64,000 nucleotides of DNA from Ligula intestinalis (taxonomy: Eukaryota > Platyhelminthes > Cestoda > Diphyllobothriidea > Diphyllobothriidae): the NCBI GenBank assembly GCA_036362985.1, contig JAYGXS010000004.1, forward strand, positions 7,939,777 to 8,003,776. The letters are read 5' to 3'. The stretch's first letter is position 1. Each line of letters starts with the position of its first letter. The notes under the pieces are model-generated. The model ran no database searches. It was not told the origin of the DNA and worked only from the letters and a program-made list of their open reading frames with translations. Shown in pieces: positions 12,642-24,146 of the stretch. A program made the position numbers and the translations under genes.

Positions 12642-12800
12642 ACTATAAATAAATAAATAAATAAAATTGCATATTTAAGGCCTGAGGGGCCCGTTCATTA
12701 CAAACTTAGTGCTTTCGAGAAAATAAAAAAAACAAAAATTGGTAATCACGGCTGCGCGTAAGCAGCTTGTATATTTCAGGCTGAAGGGGCCTTATCAATA
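12642..12800 (-). repeat. Two copies of a short hairpin-tailed repeat
   Basis: Copies at about 12,642-12,735 and 12,741-12,800. On the minus strand each contains a GGCC...GGCC hairpin followed by AAATAT, and the first ends in a (TTTA)n microsatellite. Related copies are at 15,784-15,816 and 18,366-18,460. The tails vary between copies, as in 5'-truncated non-LTR or SINE insertions. The parent element is unknown. Confidence 0.65.
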
Positions 12801-13246
12801 AACCAAAAATTTGGTAGCAAGAAGTACTAGAAATAATTGGTTTAACAAGCAGTATCCGTGGTCTATAGCTATAAGACGAGTATAACTGTTTAGAAGCGAA
12901 TTTGTTAGATTCGAAAGAAATAAATATAGCAGTGTCATGCGGAAGGTGAAATTCAAGGGCACACACGGATGAGCCACATCGTTATCTAGATTCTGACTAT
13001 GTATTCTGGTACCCACTGCCTCTGTTAGTAAGGGGGGGGGGGCTTGGAAGCAAACTCAGTCGAAGCTGAGCGTGGGGCAGAACAATAGATATTAACGAAA
13101 CATTACTGGTACAGACGGGTTCCCGGCACTACAGAAATTAGTAGTATGTTACGCGTGGTAAAATGGTAAGTTAGATCCGATTAACAACGAACTCTCTTAT
13201 AATAATATGTTTATCATGCCAGTTTAAAGGCAATTGTAAAGAGTTG

Positions 13247-13416
13247 GTAATGCACCTCTTGGGCGCCTTCCAAAACCTCGAAGACCGGAAAAAACCTAAA
13301 ACAAACTCCCTATGTTGCAGCCAGTATTGGTTTTGTTTCAGGTTTTGTGTTTTGTCAATAGTGGGTTGAGATAGGGAGTTTGTTTCAAGTGAAAAAAACC
13401 TGCCTTCAAAGGTATG
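13247..13416. repeat. Foldback (MITE-like) repeat copy 1
   Basis: The ends are inverted copies of each other: AAAACAAACTCCCTAT at 13,298-13,313 and its complement at 13,371-13,385, flanked by GGAAAAAACC-type and AGGTTTTTTTC-type segments. A diverged copy lies at 30,278-30,434 and aligns over nearly its whole length. No coding capacity. No clear target duplication seen. Confidence 0.65.
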
Positions 13417-13688
13417 ATACAAATGGAATATATGTACAGTTGTCAGCTGAGTTGACACATCAGCAGGAGAAATGTTGCATATCGTTTAAGGACATTAGTT
13501 CGATACGGAGAGGGTTGGCACAAGAACACAGTGTTCTCAGTCTTCCTCAATGGTTGTCGGCAAAAGTTGCGCACTATCGGCTGAAGGGTTAGCAGACTGC
13601 GGGTTGCTGCTTCAGCAGCATTATCTTTAGCATGAAGCCTGGCGGGGTGAGGCGCCATGTGCAACACCACTGGGCGAAGGCCTTAAGA

Positions 13689-14045
13689 TCCTTTTTTTAT
13701 CAGGTCGAGCACGATGTTGCAATCCTCCGGTTTATATCAATAAGCGTTTTTTGAATCATCAGCGTACATGAAGGGTCTATTATACTGAAAACAATCTGAA
13801 ACGTCGTTGACAAACAGGCAAAATAGGAGCGGACCCAGAACACTACCCTGTATAACTCCACTTCTCACATTGGAAATTTTTACTCGTTGTGTGCGAGCAT
13901 CCAAATAGGAAGATATGAAGTTCAGAGGCTTGCTACCTATGCCGAAGGAGGCCAGTTTCAGAAGGAGGAAATTATGATCGACCCGATCAAAGGCCTTAGT
14001 AAAATCAATATAGACGCTATCATCAAATTCAGCTTCTTCTACTGT
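13689..14045 (-). pseudogene. LINE reverse transcriptase fragment (family E)
   Basis: Read on the minus strand, one open stretch gives VYIDFTKAFDRVDH, SGVIQGSVLGPLLF and MYADDSKNAY, the core RT motifs including the catalytic YADD box. It ends in a stop just after the YADD box. Both ends are truncated. It is a CR1/Jockey-type RT and differs from families A, B and C. It abuts the B1 element head to head near 14,046. Confidence 0.85.
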
Positions 14046-14046
14046 G

Positions 14047-16540
14047 CCACATTTTCTCCAAAATAGACTTAAGAAATCACAAAAACAACTTAAGGATACG
14101 TCTAACAGCTCTTTATCAGTTCACTTAAGAAAACCGCAAATATTTGAATTAGCGCTTAAAATAAGGCTTGCACGAGATAGGCGTAGAGAGGCCACAGCAT
14201 TAAGTGATGCTAATTCTTCCAGATCAGTTGCTCAAGTATTCCGTCTTCGGTCGTCGGCTAAGCTTCAGAAAGTCATTCCACTTTACTCACTGGCAACAAT
14301 CATTTTGTTACAGAGGATTTGGAGAAAGCAGCATTGCTAAATTCAATTTTTGCCAAGTTCTTCACCATCGTAACTAGCCCCACTCCTGTAATCCCCCTGC
14401 TGTGTGATTCAAATCTCAGTACCCTTAATTTCTCACCCACTTGTATTCAAAAAGAAATAAGTCGTCTTAAAAATTCACATTCGGTAGGAACTGATAACAT
14501 TCCAAACTCATCAAACAATTAAGAGATTTCCCACCCTTACTGAGTAAGTTATTTTCAGTGTTTCTTGAGAATGGCTTTTTCCCGGACTACTGGAAAACTT
14601 CTATTATAATTCCCGTATTTAAATCTGGTTCCCGATCAGATATTCACAATTATCAAGGTGTTCATAAAACGCCCTCTCTGACTTAACTCTTTGAAAAACT
14701 AATTGCCAAAAAAATTACAGATTTCTTCATCAACAATAACATTCTCAGCTCCTCACAGCATGGCTTTTTACTGGACCGATCTTGTAAAAAATGCCACATG
14801 TCTTTTCTAAATCTACTTACTTTTCTTCATAATGATCATCTATCTGTGGGAGTTATCTATTTTGACCTTAGTAGAGCATTTTATAAAGTTCCTCACAGGA
14901 GGCTCCTAGCCAAACTAGAGGCTATAGGATTTCGTAGTCCTCTTACTGACTTCATCAGATCTTATCTTTCAAATCGACAACAAAAGGTTTTAGTGGGATC
15001 CTCATACTCTTCTCCTACCGCAATTTTGAGTGGTGTCCTTCAAGGTACCGTGCTAGGTCTTCTGCTCTTTTTGCTTTGCATAAATGATATCTCATTGAGT
15101 GTTAAACACGCCCAGTCTTATATTTATGCAGACGATCTCAAGTGTGTTTACTCCTTCTCTAACTCTACGGCCGCGAGATGCCTAGAACAAATTCATTCTG
15201 ATCTGCACGCTCTTTCGGCGTGGAGCTCAACATGGCAGATGGAGTTCTCACCTTCTAAGTGCCGATACATGTGCTTTGGGCCTGAAAGGCTGCCACAACC
15301 TGTTATTTTTCAAGGTTACCCAATGACTGAATGTTCCAGTATCAAGTACCTAGGATTAAGCTACACCAATAAATTAGACCTTTCTCCTCACGCCGATAGA
15401 ATTACAGCCAAAGCAGCACAGATTTGCGGCTTTATCTCTTATAATTTCAATCTTCCTGAAATAAAATTAAGACATTATCGTGTGTTCGTGCTCCCCATCT
15501 TAGAATACTGGTGCCCCTTTTTCGGTCTCATGATTGAAGGTAGCCGTTCAAAAATTGAACAAATTCAAAAAAATTTCACACGAAAACTGCTGTATCCGAC
15601 AGCTTCTAATACTAGCTACTCAAATATATGTCAATTAACAAAACTAAGGTTCCTTTGGGTCAGGAGATTGGAAGCAGGCTTTTGTCTCCTTTTTTCGGCT
15701 TGATAATTGCATAAATTTACCCAGGACTTCTGTCATTACCCCCGTCAGCCGTCCCTACAACCTAAGAAACTCGGCACTTGTTAATAATAATTTGTATATT
15801 TAAGGCCCAAGGGGCCTTGTTATACCCGCTCCTGCATCTTCCTCATGCAAACGTTCTTCGTTTTTTGCTTCCAGATATAGCTTTCTTTGGAATAACTTGC
15901 CAATCGAAATTAGGTCGTTAACTATACTGTCTGCTTTCAAACGGAGACTGCACATTTATCTTAAAACTGATTCTATTAACCTTCTATTCTCCTCATCTTT
16001 TTCGAGCAGCTTTCTCCATGACCCCGAGAAAGGACCATCGGGAATTTAGGAGATCCGCTTGAAACTATTCTCTCTGCCTCGTGTCCCCCGAGAACCTAGA
16101 TGTTTCCATTAATCACCGCTGAATCAAACGAAGCCACGCGGACGTACTCAGTCTAAAATGCTGCAGTTTCGTTGAATACTCACCTTCATCAGACCACCCA
16201 CACCTATTTCTGCTTTACTACTATTTTCCTACTACTATCTTCCATAGCAGTTTTTTTCTCTTGCACACTTTTTGAATATGGAGGCCCGTTGAACACTGTC
16301 TCCATTTTCACTGTAAGAGTTTTTTTTAACTGCCATAAGTTTTCGTTTTTAGTTCAAAATTATCTGCAAAACATTGCTAAATGTTGCCCCAAAAGGAAAG
16401 TTTTTGCTGACATCATTACGACTTTCTACGTCTACTTGCACATATTGTCAAATTATATTTTAAATTTTTATTTTTTCGAAATTAACTTTGTACAGATAGT
16501 GCCGTACCGGCGCTGAAAAATATAAATTCCAAATTCCAAA
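14047..16540 (+). mobile_element. CR1/Jockey-type LINE, family B1, 5'-truncated
   Basis: The RT pseudogene begins about 14,047, and the longest open frame is 14,798-15,703. Motifs in order are KNSHSVGTDNIPNS, WKTSIIIPVFKSGS, SSQHGFLLDRSC, VIYFDLSRAFYKVPHRRL, SGVLQGTVLGLLLF and YIYADDLKCVYSF with the catalytic DD. The frame is broken upstream of 14,798 (stops and shifts) and after 15,703, yet the C-terminal part with LWNNLPIEIRS remains readable to about 16,000. The 3' end has a 7-bp hairpin at 16,498-16,514 followed by AAATTCC repeats. Dead element. Confidence 0.85.
15784..15816 (-). repeat. 33-bp insertion with TTGTTA target duplication
   Basis: A fragment of the hairpin-tailed repeat lies inside the B1 coding sequence, flanked on both sides by TTGTTA (15,778-15,783 and 15,817-15,822). 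On the minus strand it ends in an ATTATTAT tail. Removing it and one repeat restores the B1 reading across the site. Confidence 0.8.
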
Positions 16541-16860
16541 TGACAAAACTGCTGTCTCTAGATTGCAGCACATAATCAAATAAAGAGAGCTGGCAGGTGT
16601 CACAAGATCGTTTCTGGAGAAAGCCATGCTGAGCTGTATTGAGCAGGTTGTTCTCTGTCAAGTGACGCATCACCTTTTCTTTGATCAAGGTCTCCAAGAT
16701 CTTCGAGGTAGCGGGAAGTGTATTTATTGGCCTAAAGTTGGTGAATGACGTCGATCGGCCATGCTTGCGAATAGGCATTATGTGCGATTCCTTCCAAAAC
16801 GAAGGAAAGGTTTCGCTGTCAAGAGCAAGATTCAATACCTTAAAAGAATAGATGGAGAGA
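16541..16860 (-). pseudogene. LINE reverse transcriptase fragment (family F)
   Basis: Minus-strand frame with FWKESHIMPIRKHGRS, NFRPINTLPATSKILE and NTAQHGFLQKRSCDTCQ, the N-terminal RT segments. It is cut before the catalytic motifs at the junction with the B1 3' tail. Truncated at both ends. Confidence 0.75.
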
Positions 16861-16886
16861 TATCATTCGCTTCAGCTTTTAGAAGT

Positions 16887-18360
16887 AAAAATCTCCTACA
16901 TCGGTGGATGAGTTCAACGAGCCACCCATTTCCAAAAAAATGTAGGAGAAAAAACTGCCTTAATAGGTAGCATGGTATGACATGATGAAGTTAGATAGGA
17001 TCCTGCTGTTGAGGGTTCGAGACGCTCATTGTCGTGGGAAAAATAATATAGCGGTGAGTTATTAAGGGGTCACACGGGACAACAGAAGAAGACAGTAGAA
17101 GTCAAGGCAACATCACCGAGATGCGACCCATCAAACTCCAGAGTCCACCGACAAGTTGGCGACCACGCGATAACCATCAATAGCGACCTCGAAAACCACC
17201 TCGAAGTTTGCAAAACGAAGAAGAGTTTGCAACATTTGGAAGTGATGCTTGATTCTACAGAGGAAAATTCGAACATATTAAGAAACCATTTTACTATCCT
17301 GGGAAGATTTTCAAATGCCAGGAGGACACTTTTCGAAATCTACAAGTTGCGTGTTTGGAAAAGGAACAGACGGTAACGACTTTATTTCCTTCAACTTTAA
17401 ATGCTTACGTAATTTTCCTCATCAAAATTGATAATGTAGAAGAGAACCTAGTTTCAAGTGGAAGATTGTTCCAAATAAAAGCATGTTTGGATGTCAAACA
17501 ACGAGAAAGTTTAGATGTGTTCCTAAGAGGTGGTAAAATTATAATGGATGTGTAGGGCTGGTTTACCGGAATAAGAGCGTTAATTTGTGGGAGATTAGGA
17601 CTATGGTCAACACGAAACGCAAAGCACATACCAGCTATGAGTCTTCTTACCCAAAGAAATTTAATGTTTGCTAACTGACATCTATCTGTAAGTCACTTTA
17701 AGTCACTTTATTAAGGGAAGAAGGCTTTCGCCCTTGAGCTCCCTATTCATAACCAAAATCGCATAATAGGTCCACCGTAACAAGCAATACTATACCCAGA
17801 AAGAGAAAATATTTTGCGAGTGAAAACTCGATGAATTTTATCAATCTTATTGCGGTCAGTCGCCTTCATAAGACCAAAAAGTGGACAGCAGTATTCTAGG
17901 ATAGGGAGAACAAACATGCGGCATAGTTTTAACGTTAGTTTTGGAAGGAAAAAAATGCGATATAAACCGACATATCTGTGCGGCTTTGGCAGAAATTCGA
18001 TCTACATGATGCGATAAGGCAAGCTTATTAGTGTAAGACCCAAATCCTTTATCGTAGATCGTTCTAACAGTGGACTATTTCGGAAGATAATGGGTTTAGG
18101 AAGCTTTGCGGGACCAAAATACATGAAACTACATTTGGATGGAGAAAACTTCATCTGCCATGTGGCTCTCCAAATTGACAGGGTTCGCAAGTCTGCGTTG
18201 ACTTTATCAACGCAACTACTGAGCGTGTCCTTAGAAAATGAGCATATGCATTTGAGGTCATGAGCATAAATGACATTTTCTGAGTTATTTAACATTGTTG
18301 AAATTTCATTTATGCAAAGAATGACAGCCAGGATACAATGCTCTGAGCTTATTAGCACTA
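16887..18360 (-). mobile_element. LINE family B2 copy 1 (3' part), interrupted
   Basis: Read on the minus strand from 18,360: YAHDLKCICSF (a decayed YADD box), ATWQMKFSPSKC, the C-terminal region and HAFIWNNLPLETRF, then a 3' UTR to about 16,887. The UTR holds a hairpin of CTCCTACAT and ATGTAGGAG. A 92-bp antisense piece of family A is inserted at 17,691-17,782. The 3' 600 bp aligns with 19,194-19,784. Confidence 0.8.
17691..17782 (-). mobile_element. 92-bp 3' end of LINE family A inserted in B2
   Basis: Matches the last part of the family A 3' UTR (hairpin with GAAA loop, then AAAGTGACTT repeats). The interruption is clear because the B2 fragment at 22,663-23,020 carries the same sequence without it. 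A very short 5'-truncated insertion. Confidence 0.8.
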
Positions 18361-18365
18361 TTTAG

Positions 18366-18460
18366 TTATAAATATATAATAAAATTTGTATATTTAAGGC
18401 CCAAGGGGCCCTGTCGTTACAAACTAAGTGCTATCGTGAAAATAAAAATAATTATGAAGA
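18366..18460 (-). repeat. Short hairpin-tailed repeat copy
   Basis: Contains the GGGCCCCTTGGGCC hairpin and TTAAATATACAAAT followed by an AT-rich tail on the minus strand. It is the same family as 12,642-12,800 and 15,784-15,816. Confidence 0.7.
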
Positions 18461-18501
18461 AGAAGAAGACTCGATCGCTGGGACAATATGTTTATTCGCC
18501 T

Positions 18502-18536
18502 GACGTTTCGATATCCGTCGCGGATTCGTCATCCGA
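18502..18536 (-). ncRNA. Hammerhead ribozyme motif (PLE type)
   Basis: On the minus strand: CGGATGA (one change from CTGATGA), a perfect 5-bp stem II (ATCCG, loop CGA, CGGAT), then CGAAACGTC. ACGT can form the minimal palindromic stem III described for PLE ribozymes, with GTC as the cleavage triplet. The U-to-G change in the core may abolish cleavage. Confidence 0.65.
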
Positions 18537-18639
18537 GACATGAGTAGCAGAAAGGTAAATAGTGAACTCTGCGGGCTCTTGGCTCAGCTTATGCGTTGTT
18601 GAAACTTATCAATAACCAATTTTGTTTAAACTCAAATAT

Positions 18640-18960
18640 AACACAAGCACATTTTCGGTTTTGACGCGTGCCAGCAACTGTCTTGCTAAACACACTGCAC
18701 AGCTCAATTCTCTCCTCAGTGATCGCATCTTCTTCTTCAGAACTGCTGCCTGGAACTCGTATATTCTCCTCTATTGGCAATCTCTCCTCACCTGCCGCTG
18801 TTTATTTTGCTCTTCAACGACACCTCTCCGGTGATCATTCTCGGGCTCAGGAGAATTCAGCAACAATTTGCAAACGATAATTTCCTCAATTTGCACAAGC
18901 GCGGCCCAACGAACTTGGATCCCGATCTCCACGGAGTCATTTTTTTGGCATGTCGACTGT
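18640..18960 (+). mobile_element. Penelope-like element non-coding fragment
   Basis: The stretch with CTCGTATATTCTCCTCTATT aligns with sequence just downstream of the PLE hammerhead region near 59,200-59,283 (minus). It is in opposite orientation to the ribozyme motif at 18,502-18,536, so two PLE ends meet here. No coding part seen. Confidence 0.45.
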
Positions 18961-19193
18961 TTGACTTCTGCCGGCTAGGACTGTGAGGGTTCTAAGTAAG
19001 TTGTATAATTTTTTATCTTCATCGTCATCCTCATATACCGGTTTTGACAATTTTTCCATTAGAATAGTCTAGTTAATCACTTACTAGCAGTAAGACTACC
19101 TTAGAAAGTTTTCCATTGTGTATTTGCTACGACGTTTTGTATATTTGTAGTAGTATAGCCTCTACAACTCCTATAAACCAATTGTCATCGGCA

Positions 19194-19784
19194 GTAAAAA
19201 AAACTCCTAAATCGGTGGATGAGTTCAGCGGGCCGCCGAGTTTCACAAAACTATAGGAGAAAAAACTGCCTTAATAGGTAACAGGGTTTGATGTGGTTGG
19301 ATTGGGACCTGATGTTGAGGGTTCGGGACGTCTATGGTCATAATAAGAAATAATATATCATTGAGTTAAGAAGGGATCATCCAGAACAACAAGAGAAGGC
19401 AGTTGAAGTCAAGGAAACATCATCGAGTTGCGACCCACCAGATTCCAGAGCCAATCTCGAAGACCACATCGAAAGTTGCAAAAACGGAGAAGAGTTCGCA
19501 GCCCTTAAAAGTGATGATTGAATCTGCAGAGGAAAATGCTAACATATTTAGAAACCATTTTTGTATCCCGGGAAGACCTTCGAATGCCATAAGGACCCTT
19601 TTCAAAATCTACAAATTTCGTGTTTGGAAAGGAAACAGACAGTAACCAATTTATTTCCTACAAATTAAAATTCTAATGTAATTTACCTTTAAAAATCGAT
19701 AGTGTAGAAGACAGCCTAACATCGAGTGGAAGGTCGCCCAAATAAAAGCATATTTGAAGGTAAAAAAGAGAGAATGAAAACATT
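19194..19784 (-). mobile_element. LINE family B2, 3' segment cut off at 19,784
   Basis: Aligns with the 3' 600 bp of B2 copy 1 (about 16,887-17,510). Its 5' edge is exactly where the family A arm starts. The missing upstream B2 sequence is found across the A arm at 22,663-23,020 (minus) and, flipped, at 34,991-35,424 (plus). The A element is therefore inserted in B2. Confidence 0.75.
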
Positions 19785-22662
19785 GCTAAAAACAGAAATC
19801 GCAGATTAGGAGATTTCGATTCCAGCATACCAGCTTTTCCACAAAGACCGCCAAAACCGACAAGGAGGTGGGGTTGTTGTGTATGTCAGAACTGAAAGCT
19901 CTGCTGTAGAGAGAGAACACACTCTAGCCCTGGAGTATGAGTCAGTCTGGTTAATGATCAAGCAGACAAATTCACAGAACCTTGAATTCCTGGCCGTTTA
20001 CCGGCCACCAAACATTTTGAGTGGCGCCGAAGACTCGCTCCTTGATCTGGTGAAAGAAGCTGCTAGCCACCAAAAGGTTCTCATTGTTAGTGACTTCAAT
20101 GCCCCTGCAATTGAATGGAACAACCTGACAGTGGAGGCGGCGTCAACTTCCTTTATTTCCAAATTAATGGATCTCACGCTTGACCGATCTCTAGTTCAGA
20201 AAGTTAAGGGCATAACCAGATTTCGAGAAAACCAGCGGGCTACTTGTTTGGATCTCATTCTTACGAAGGCTTTATCCTACATAGATTAAGTGCATTCAAG
20301 TGCTCCGCTCGGTAAGAGTGACCATACGACGCTAATGTGGGATTACTCTCTCCATACTCAACGGCTGAGGAAAACGGAGGACCAGCCGAACATATGGAAG
20401 GCAGATCTCAATTCAATGAAGAATGCACTATCGTCCGTGAATTGGGACTGCCTGCTCAAAGGGGAACCGGAGGAGGATTGGTGATCACTCAAGAGGGTTG
20501 CATTAGATCTGATTAAGCGCTTTTGCCCGGTGAAGGTACACAAGACGACTAGTCGTCCTGTCTGGTTGACGAGAGACCTTAACAGGCAACTGAAGAAGAA
20601 GAATAGGAAATGGAAGTTATTCAGGAAAACTGAGTCGCCAGTACACCTCGAGGAATTCCGGCGCCAAAGAAATGCAGCAAAAAATCAATTCGCTAGGCCA
20701 GGAAAAACTATGAATCAAGAATCCTCCAACAGGCCGAAGAAAAGCCCAAAATTCTATTCCGCTATATTAACAGTAGATTAAAAAACAAGGATCCTGTCGC
20801 AGTACTTCAGAATGATGATGGTGGAGAATTCGTTGAAAATGATGAGAAAGCCGAGTACTGTAGCCGGTTCTTTGCCTCGGTATTCACTAGGGAAACCAAG
20901 CTTAATTTTGATAATGCCAACAGTGCTGTTGTAAATGCCTGTCCGGCACTTTATTCGCTACTATTTCCAACATCTGTAGTTGAGAGGGCGCTGCAAGGCC
21001 TCAAAGAAGCAAAGTCATCCGGTCCAGACAATAAACCAGCCAAGTTCTTGAAAGAATTGGCAAGCGAACTCTCAGAGCCCCTAGCACATATCTTTCGTTC
21101 TTCAGTTGAACTAGGAAAACTGCCATCCGAATGGAAAATGGCAAATATTTACCCGATATACAAGGGCGGAACCCACACGACAACAACAACTGGCCCATCA
21201 GCCTAACTTGCATTTGCTGTAAGGTGATGGAAACGATAATTAAGGAGACGACAATGAAGTTCTTGGAGGAGAACAACCTACTGTCAGGGCTCCAACATGG
21301 CTTCAGAAAGAACCATTCTTGCCTTTCCAGCCTTCTACTCTCCACTGAGCAGTGGACTCGCGCACTGGATGAAGCTGGTAAGGTTGACGTCATCTATACG
21401 GACTTCAAGAAGGCATTCGACAGCGTCCCACATAAGCGTCTAATGTATAAATTGTCAGAAATTGGCATAAGAGGAAATCTGCTGGCATGGATCAAAGATT
21501 TTCTCACAGGGTGATTGCAAACTGTTCGCATCGGTGACTCGAAGTCAAACCCTACATCTGTGCTGAGTGGCGTCCCCCAAGGCTCTGTCTTAGGGCCACT
21601 GCTCTTCCTCATCTATATCAACGGCTGTGTCAACGACCTGGGTTGCAGCGCTATCATGTTTGCCGACGACGTAAAACTCTGGAGAGCCATCAGGTCTGAC
21701 GCCGATAGGAAAGCGCTTCAAGAGAGCCTCAATCGACTTAGCTGCTGGTCTGCTCGTTGGCTTTTAAACTTCAACATTAGTAAGTGTGTGGTTTTAAGAC
21801 TCCGTACTAGAAGGACTGATGAGGAGAACGATTCCTTCCAATACCTCCTCGTTGGGCACCCGTTTTCAAATGTGAACGAACAAAAGGACCTCGGTGTTCT
21901 AATAAATTTCTCACTTAAACCATCTATTCAGTGTGTAAAGGCAGCTAAACGTGCGACACGAGTGCTGTTTGCGATAAGGCGGAGATTCATCAACATTGGC
22001 AAGGAGCTCTTCAGGAAAACCTACGGAGCATTTGTTCGGTCCCACTTGGAGTATGCTGTCCAGGCCTGGCGACCGTGGTTCAAGTAGGATTACCTGCACC
22101 TGGAACGAGTGCAGGCGAGGGCTACGAAGATGGTCAAGAATCTTGGTCATCTGCCTCATGAAGACAGACTGACTGAACTTGATCTTTTCCCTCTCAATTA
22201 TAGGCAACTCCACGAGGACCTCATACAAACTTACCGTTTTGTTAGAGACCAAGACTGCGCCCTAGAATTTGATGATTTCTTCGAATTGGCTCGGACTGTC
22301 CATCTGCGAGGTCATCCTTTTAAACTACAGAGGAAACCAGCCCGTATCGACGTTCGGCGAAACGCCTTCTCTCAGAGGGTCATTGGAGCGTGGAACGGAC
22401 TCCCGGAGGATGTGGTCCTCTCAGATGCTGTTGACATTTTTAAACACAAACTTGATTCTCCTTTGCTGAGAAACTGGCAGATATAATGAACAAAGTGTCA
22501 GTAGCGGCACCTTGCAACTGGCTCACACTTATCGCTGATGTTAAGCCTACATTTGTGTTATGTACTATTGTTACGGTGGACCTATTATGCGGTTTTTGCT
22601 TATGAATAGGGAGCTCAAAAGCGAAAGCCTTCTTCCCTTAATAAAGTGACTAAAAGTGACTT
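19785..22662 (+). mobile_element. LINE family A, left copy (5'-truncated, dead)
   Basis: It starts inside the endonuclease of ORF2 and runs to the AAAGTGACTT-type tail. Readable pieces are EN (19,879-20,289, SDFNAPAIEW), RT N-terminus (20,530-21,180), RT core (21,131-21,514 with DFKKAFDSVPHKRL, and 21,515-22,087 with SGVPQGSVLGPLLF and MFADDVKLW) and C-terminus (22,109-22,486 with LRGHPFKL). Stops at about 20,287, 20,482, 21,512 and 22,085 and frameshifts near 20,700 and 21,180 kill it. The right copy on the minus strand carries the same lesions. It is the left arm of the inverted repeat. Confidence 0.92.
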
Positions 22663-23020
22663 AACGGTTAGATGTGGAGCTACGGGTGGTATAATTATCA
22701 TGGAAGAGTTACGAGTGGCGTAAGGTCGGTCAAACCGGAAGGAGAGCGTTAATTTGTGGGAGATAAGGACTATTGTTTACGCGAAACAGAAAGCATATGC
22801 CAGCTTCCAGTCTTCCTACCCAAAGAAATTTAATGTTCGCTAATTGACATCTATCTGTATAACACATACCAGACCCAGAAACAAAAAAATATTTTACGAG
22901 TAAAAAATCACTGAACCTTTTAAATCTTTCTACGGTCATGCTGGGTCCTGAGACCAAAAAGCGGACAGCAGTATTTTAGTATAGGGAGAACAAACATGCG
23001 GTATAGTTTTAACTTCATTT
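22663..23020 (-). mobile_element. LINE family B2 fragment next to A (left arm)
   Basis: The minus-strand frame at 22,957-22,730 encodes the RT C-terminal region (LANIKFLWVGRLEAG). It continues in sequence register into the B2 segment at 19,784 once the A element is removed. It ends abruptly at 23,020 at an AAT microsatellite. Confidence 0.8.
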
Positions 23021-23090
23021 ATAATAATAATAATAATAATAATAATAATTTAATAATTTAATAAAGTGAATTAAAGTGACTTAATAGGAC
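23018..23090. repeat. (AAT)n tract and residual family A tail
   Basis: An AAT/ATA microsatellite runs to about 23,053, followed by TTAATAAAGTGAATTAAAG and GTGACTTA, a second copy of the family A 3' terminus. It sits directly against the LINE C 3' half. Confidence 0.7.
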
Positions 23091-23880
23091 CAATCTGTCA
23101 AAGCTGCAAATAAAGCCACGGGAGTGCTGCACGCTATCAAAAGAGCGTTTCTAGCCTTCAATGAAGATCTCTTTGGCAGAGTGTACGGCACATTTGTTTG
23201 ACCACGCCTAGAGTATGGCATGCAGGCGTGGCGGCCATGGCTAGCAAAGGACGCAGCATGTCTGGAGAAAGTGCAACGTCGGGCCACAAAGCTAGTAAGA
23301 GGTCTAAAGAACCACACTTACATAGCTAGACTAGCATGCCTAAATTTATTCCCTCTGCATTACAGCCAGCAAAGAGGGGATCTTATCCCAGTTTGCAAGA
23401 TAATAAACGGTCTTGAGAAATGATTACGCTTTGAAGACATGTTTCAGTGGCACCTTTCACCTCATCTCCGTGGGCACACAATGAAGCTGCGCATGAAGAT
23501 GTCCAAGCTAAACCTTCGCAACCAAGCTGAACCTCCGCAACGTGTCATACAACAGTGGAACAACCTTCCACAGTCAGTCGTGGAGGCCACTTCCCTTCAG
23601 ATCTACGAACAACGCTTGGATAATTACATGCTTCCCCTCTCCTCTCTTCAAGTCTGAATACTAAAAACCAGACATATATTGTAAAAAACAATTCTACTCT
23701 CCTCCCTCCAAGTCTGACCTCTGAAAACCAGACATATATTGTAAAAACAATGCTTCTCACTGTTTGCCAATACTATGTTAGAAGTGGTAAATTTTTATAG
23801 GTGCTTGTACACGTGCTGAATAGGGTTTTAAAAGGCATTGCCTATTATCCTCACCAAATAAACTGAAACTAAAACTAAAG
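23091..23880 (+). mobile_element. LINE family C, 3' half (orphan)
   Basis: Starts with QSVKAANKATGVLHAIKRAF, the segment that should follow LKPSLQ in RT, and contains [24 protein letters not shown] and QQWNNLPQSVVEA. A TGA interrupts it near 23,200. The 3' UTR ends with an AGGC-ATT-GCCT hairpin (23,833-23,843) and an AAACTAAA tail. The 5' edge matches to the codon the 3' edge of the family C element at 40,407 on the minus strand. Confidence 0.8.
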
Positions 23881-24146
23881 CTGACAATGCCCGCAAACTT
23901 CCACGATCTTCCCAATCGGAACATTTCATCTCCAACATAACCAAGACTTGGGTTGAAATTGAGTGAGGCTTTGTTCCATACTTGAGCATTTATGGAAGCA
24001 ACCCATGGGCCAGGGTGGCCAAACCGTATGTGAAGTGGTTGCGAACTTGAGTTTTCAGCATAGGTGGGCCATCAATCCACTCTTTGTGATGCTTGCATAG
24101 CCAGACATGCGATTCTACGTCTAGGTAAGTCGTTTTGCCGACGTTG

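Larger units (their letters stand above)
19785..23020 (+). repeat. Inverted repeat, left arm (3,236 bp)
   Basis: Pairs with 35,067-38,302. For every checked landmark, left plus right coordinate equals 58,087, so there is no net insertion or deletion over 3.2 kb. Only scattered substitutions were noticed, for example Asn/Ser, Gly/Asn, Glu/Asp and Ile/Ser in the translated pieces. The arm comprises family A 3' sequence plus 358 bp of antisense B2. Confidence 0.95.

Noticed and set aside
22730..22957. Independent small protein gene present twice (22.7 and 35.1 kb)
   Set aside because: It is a piece of the B2 RT C-terminus duplicated as part of the inverted repeat.
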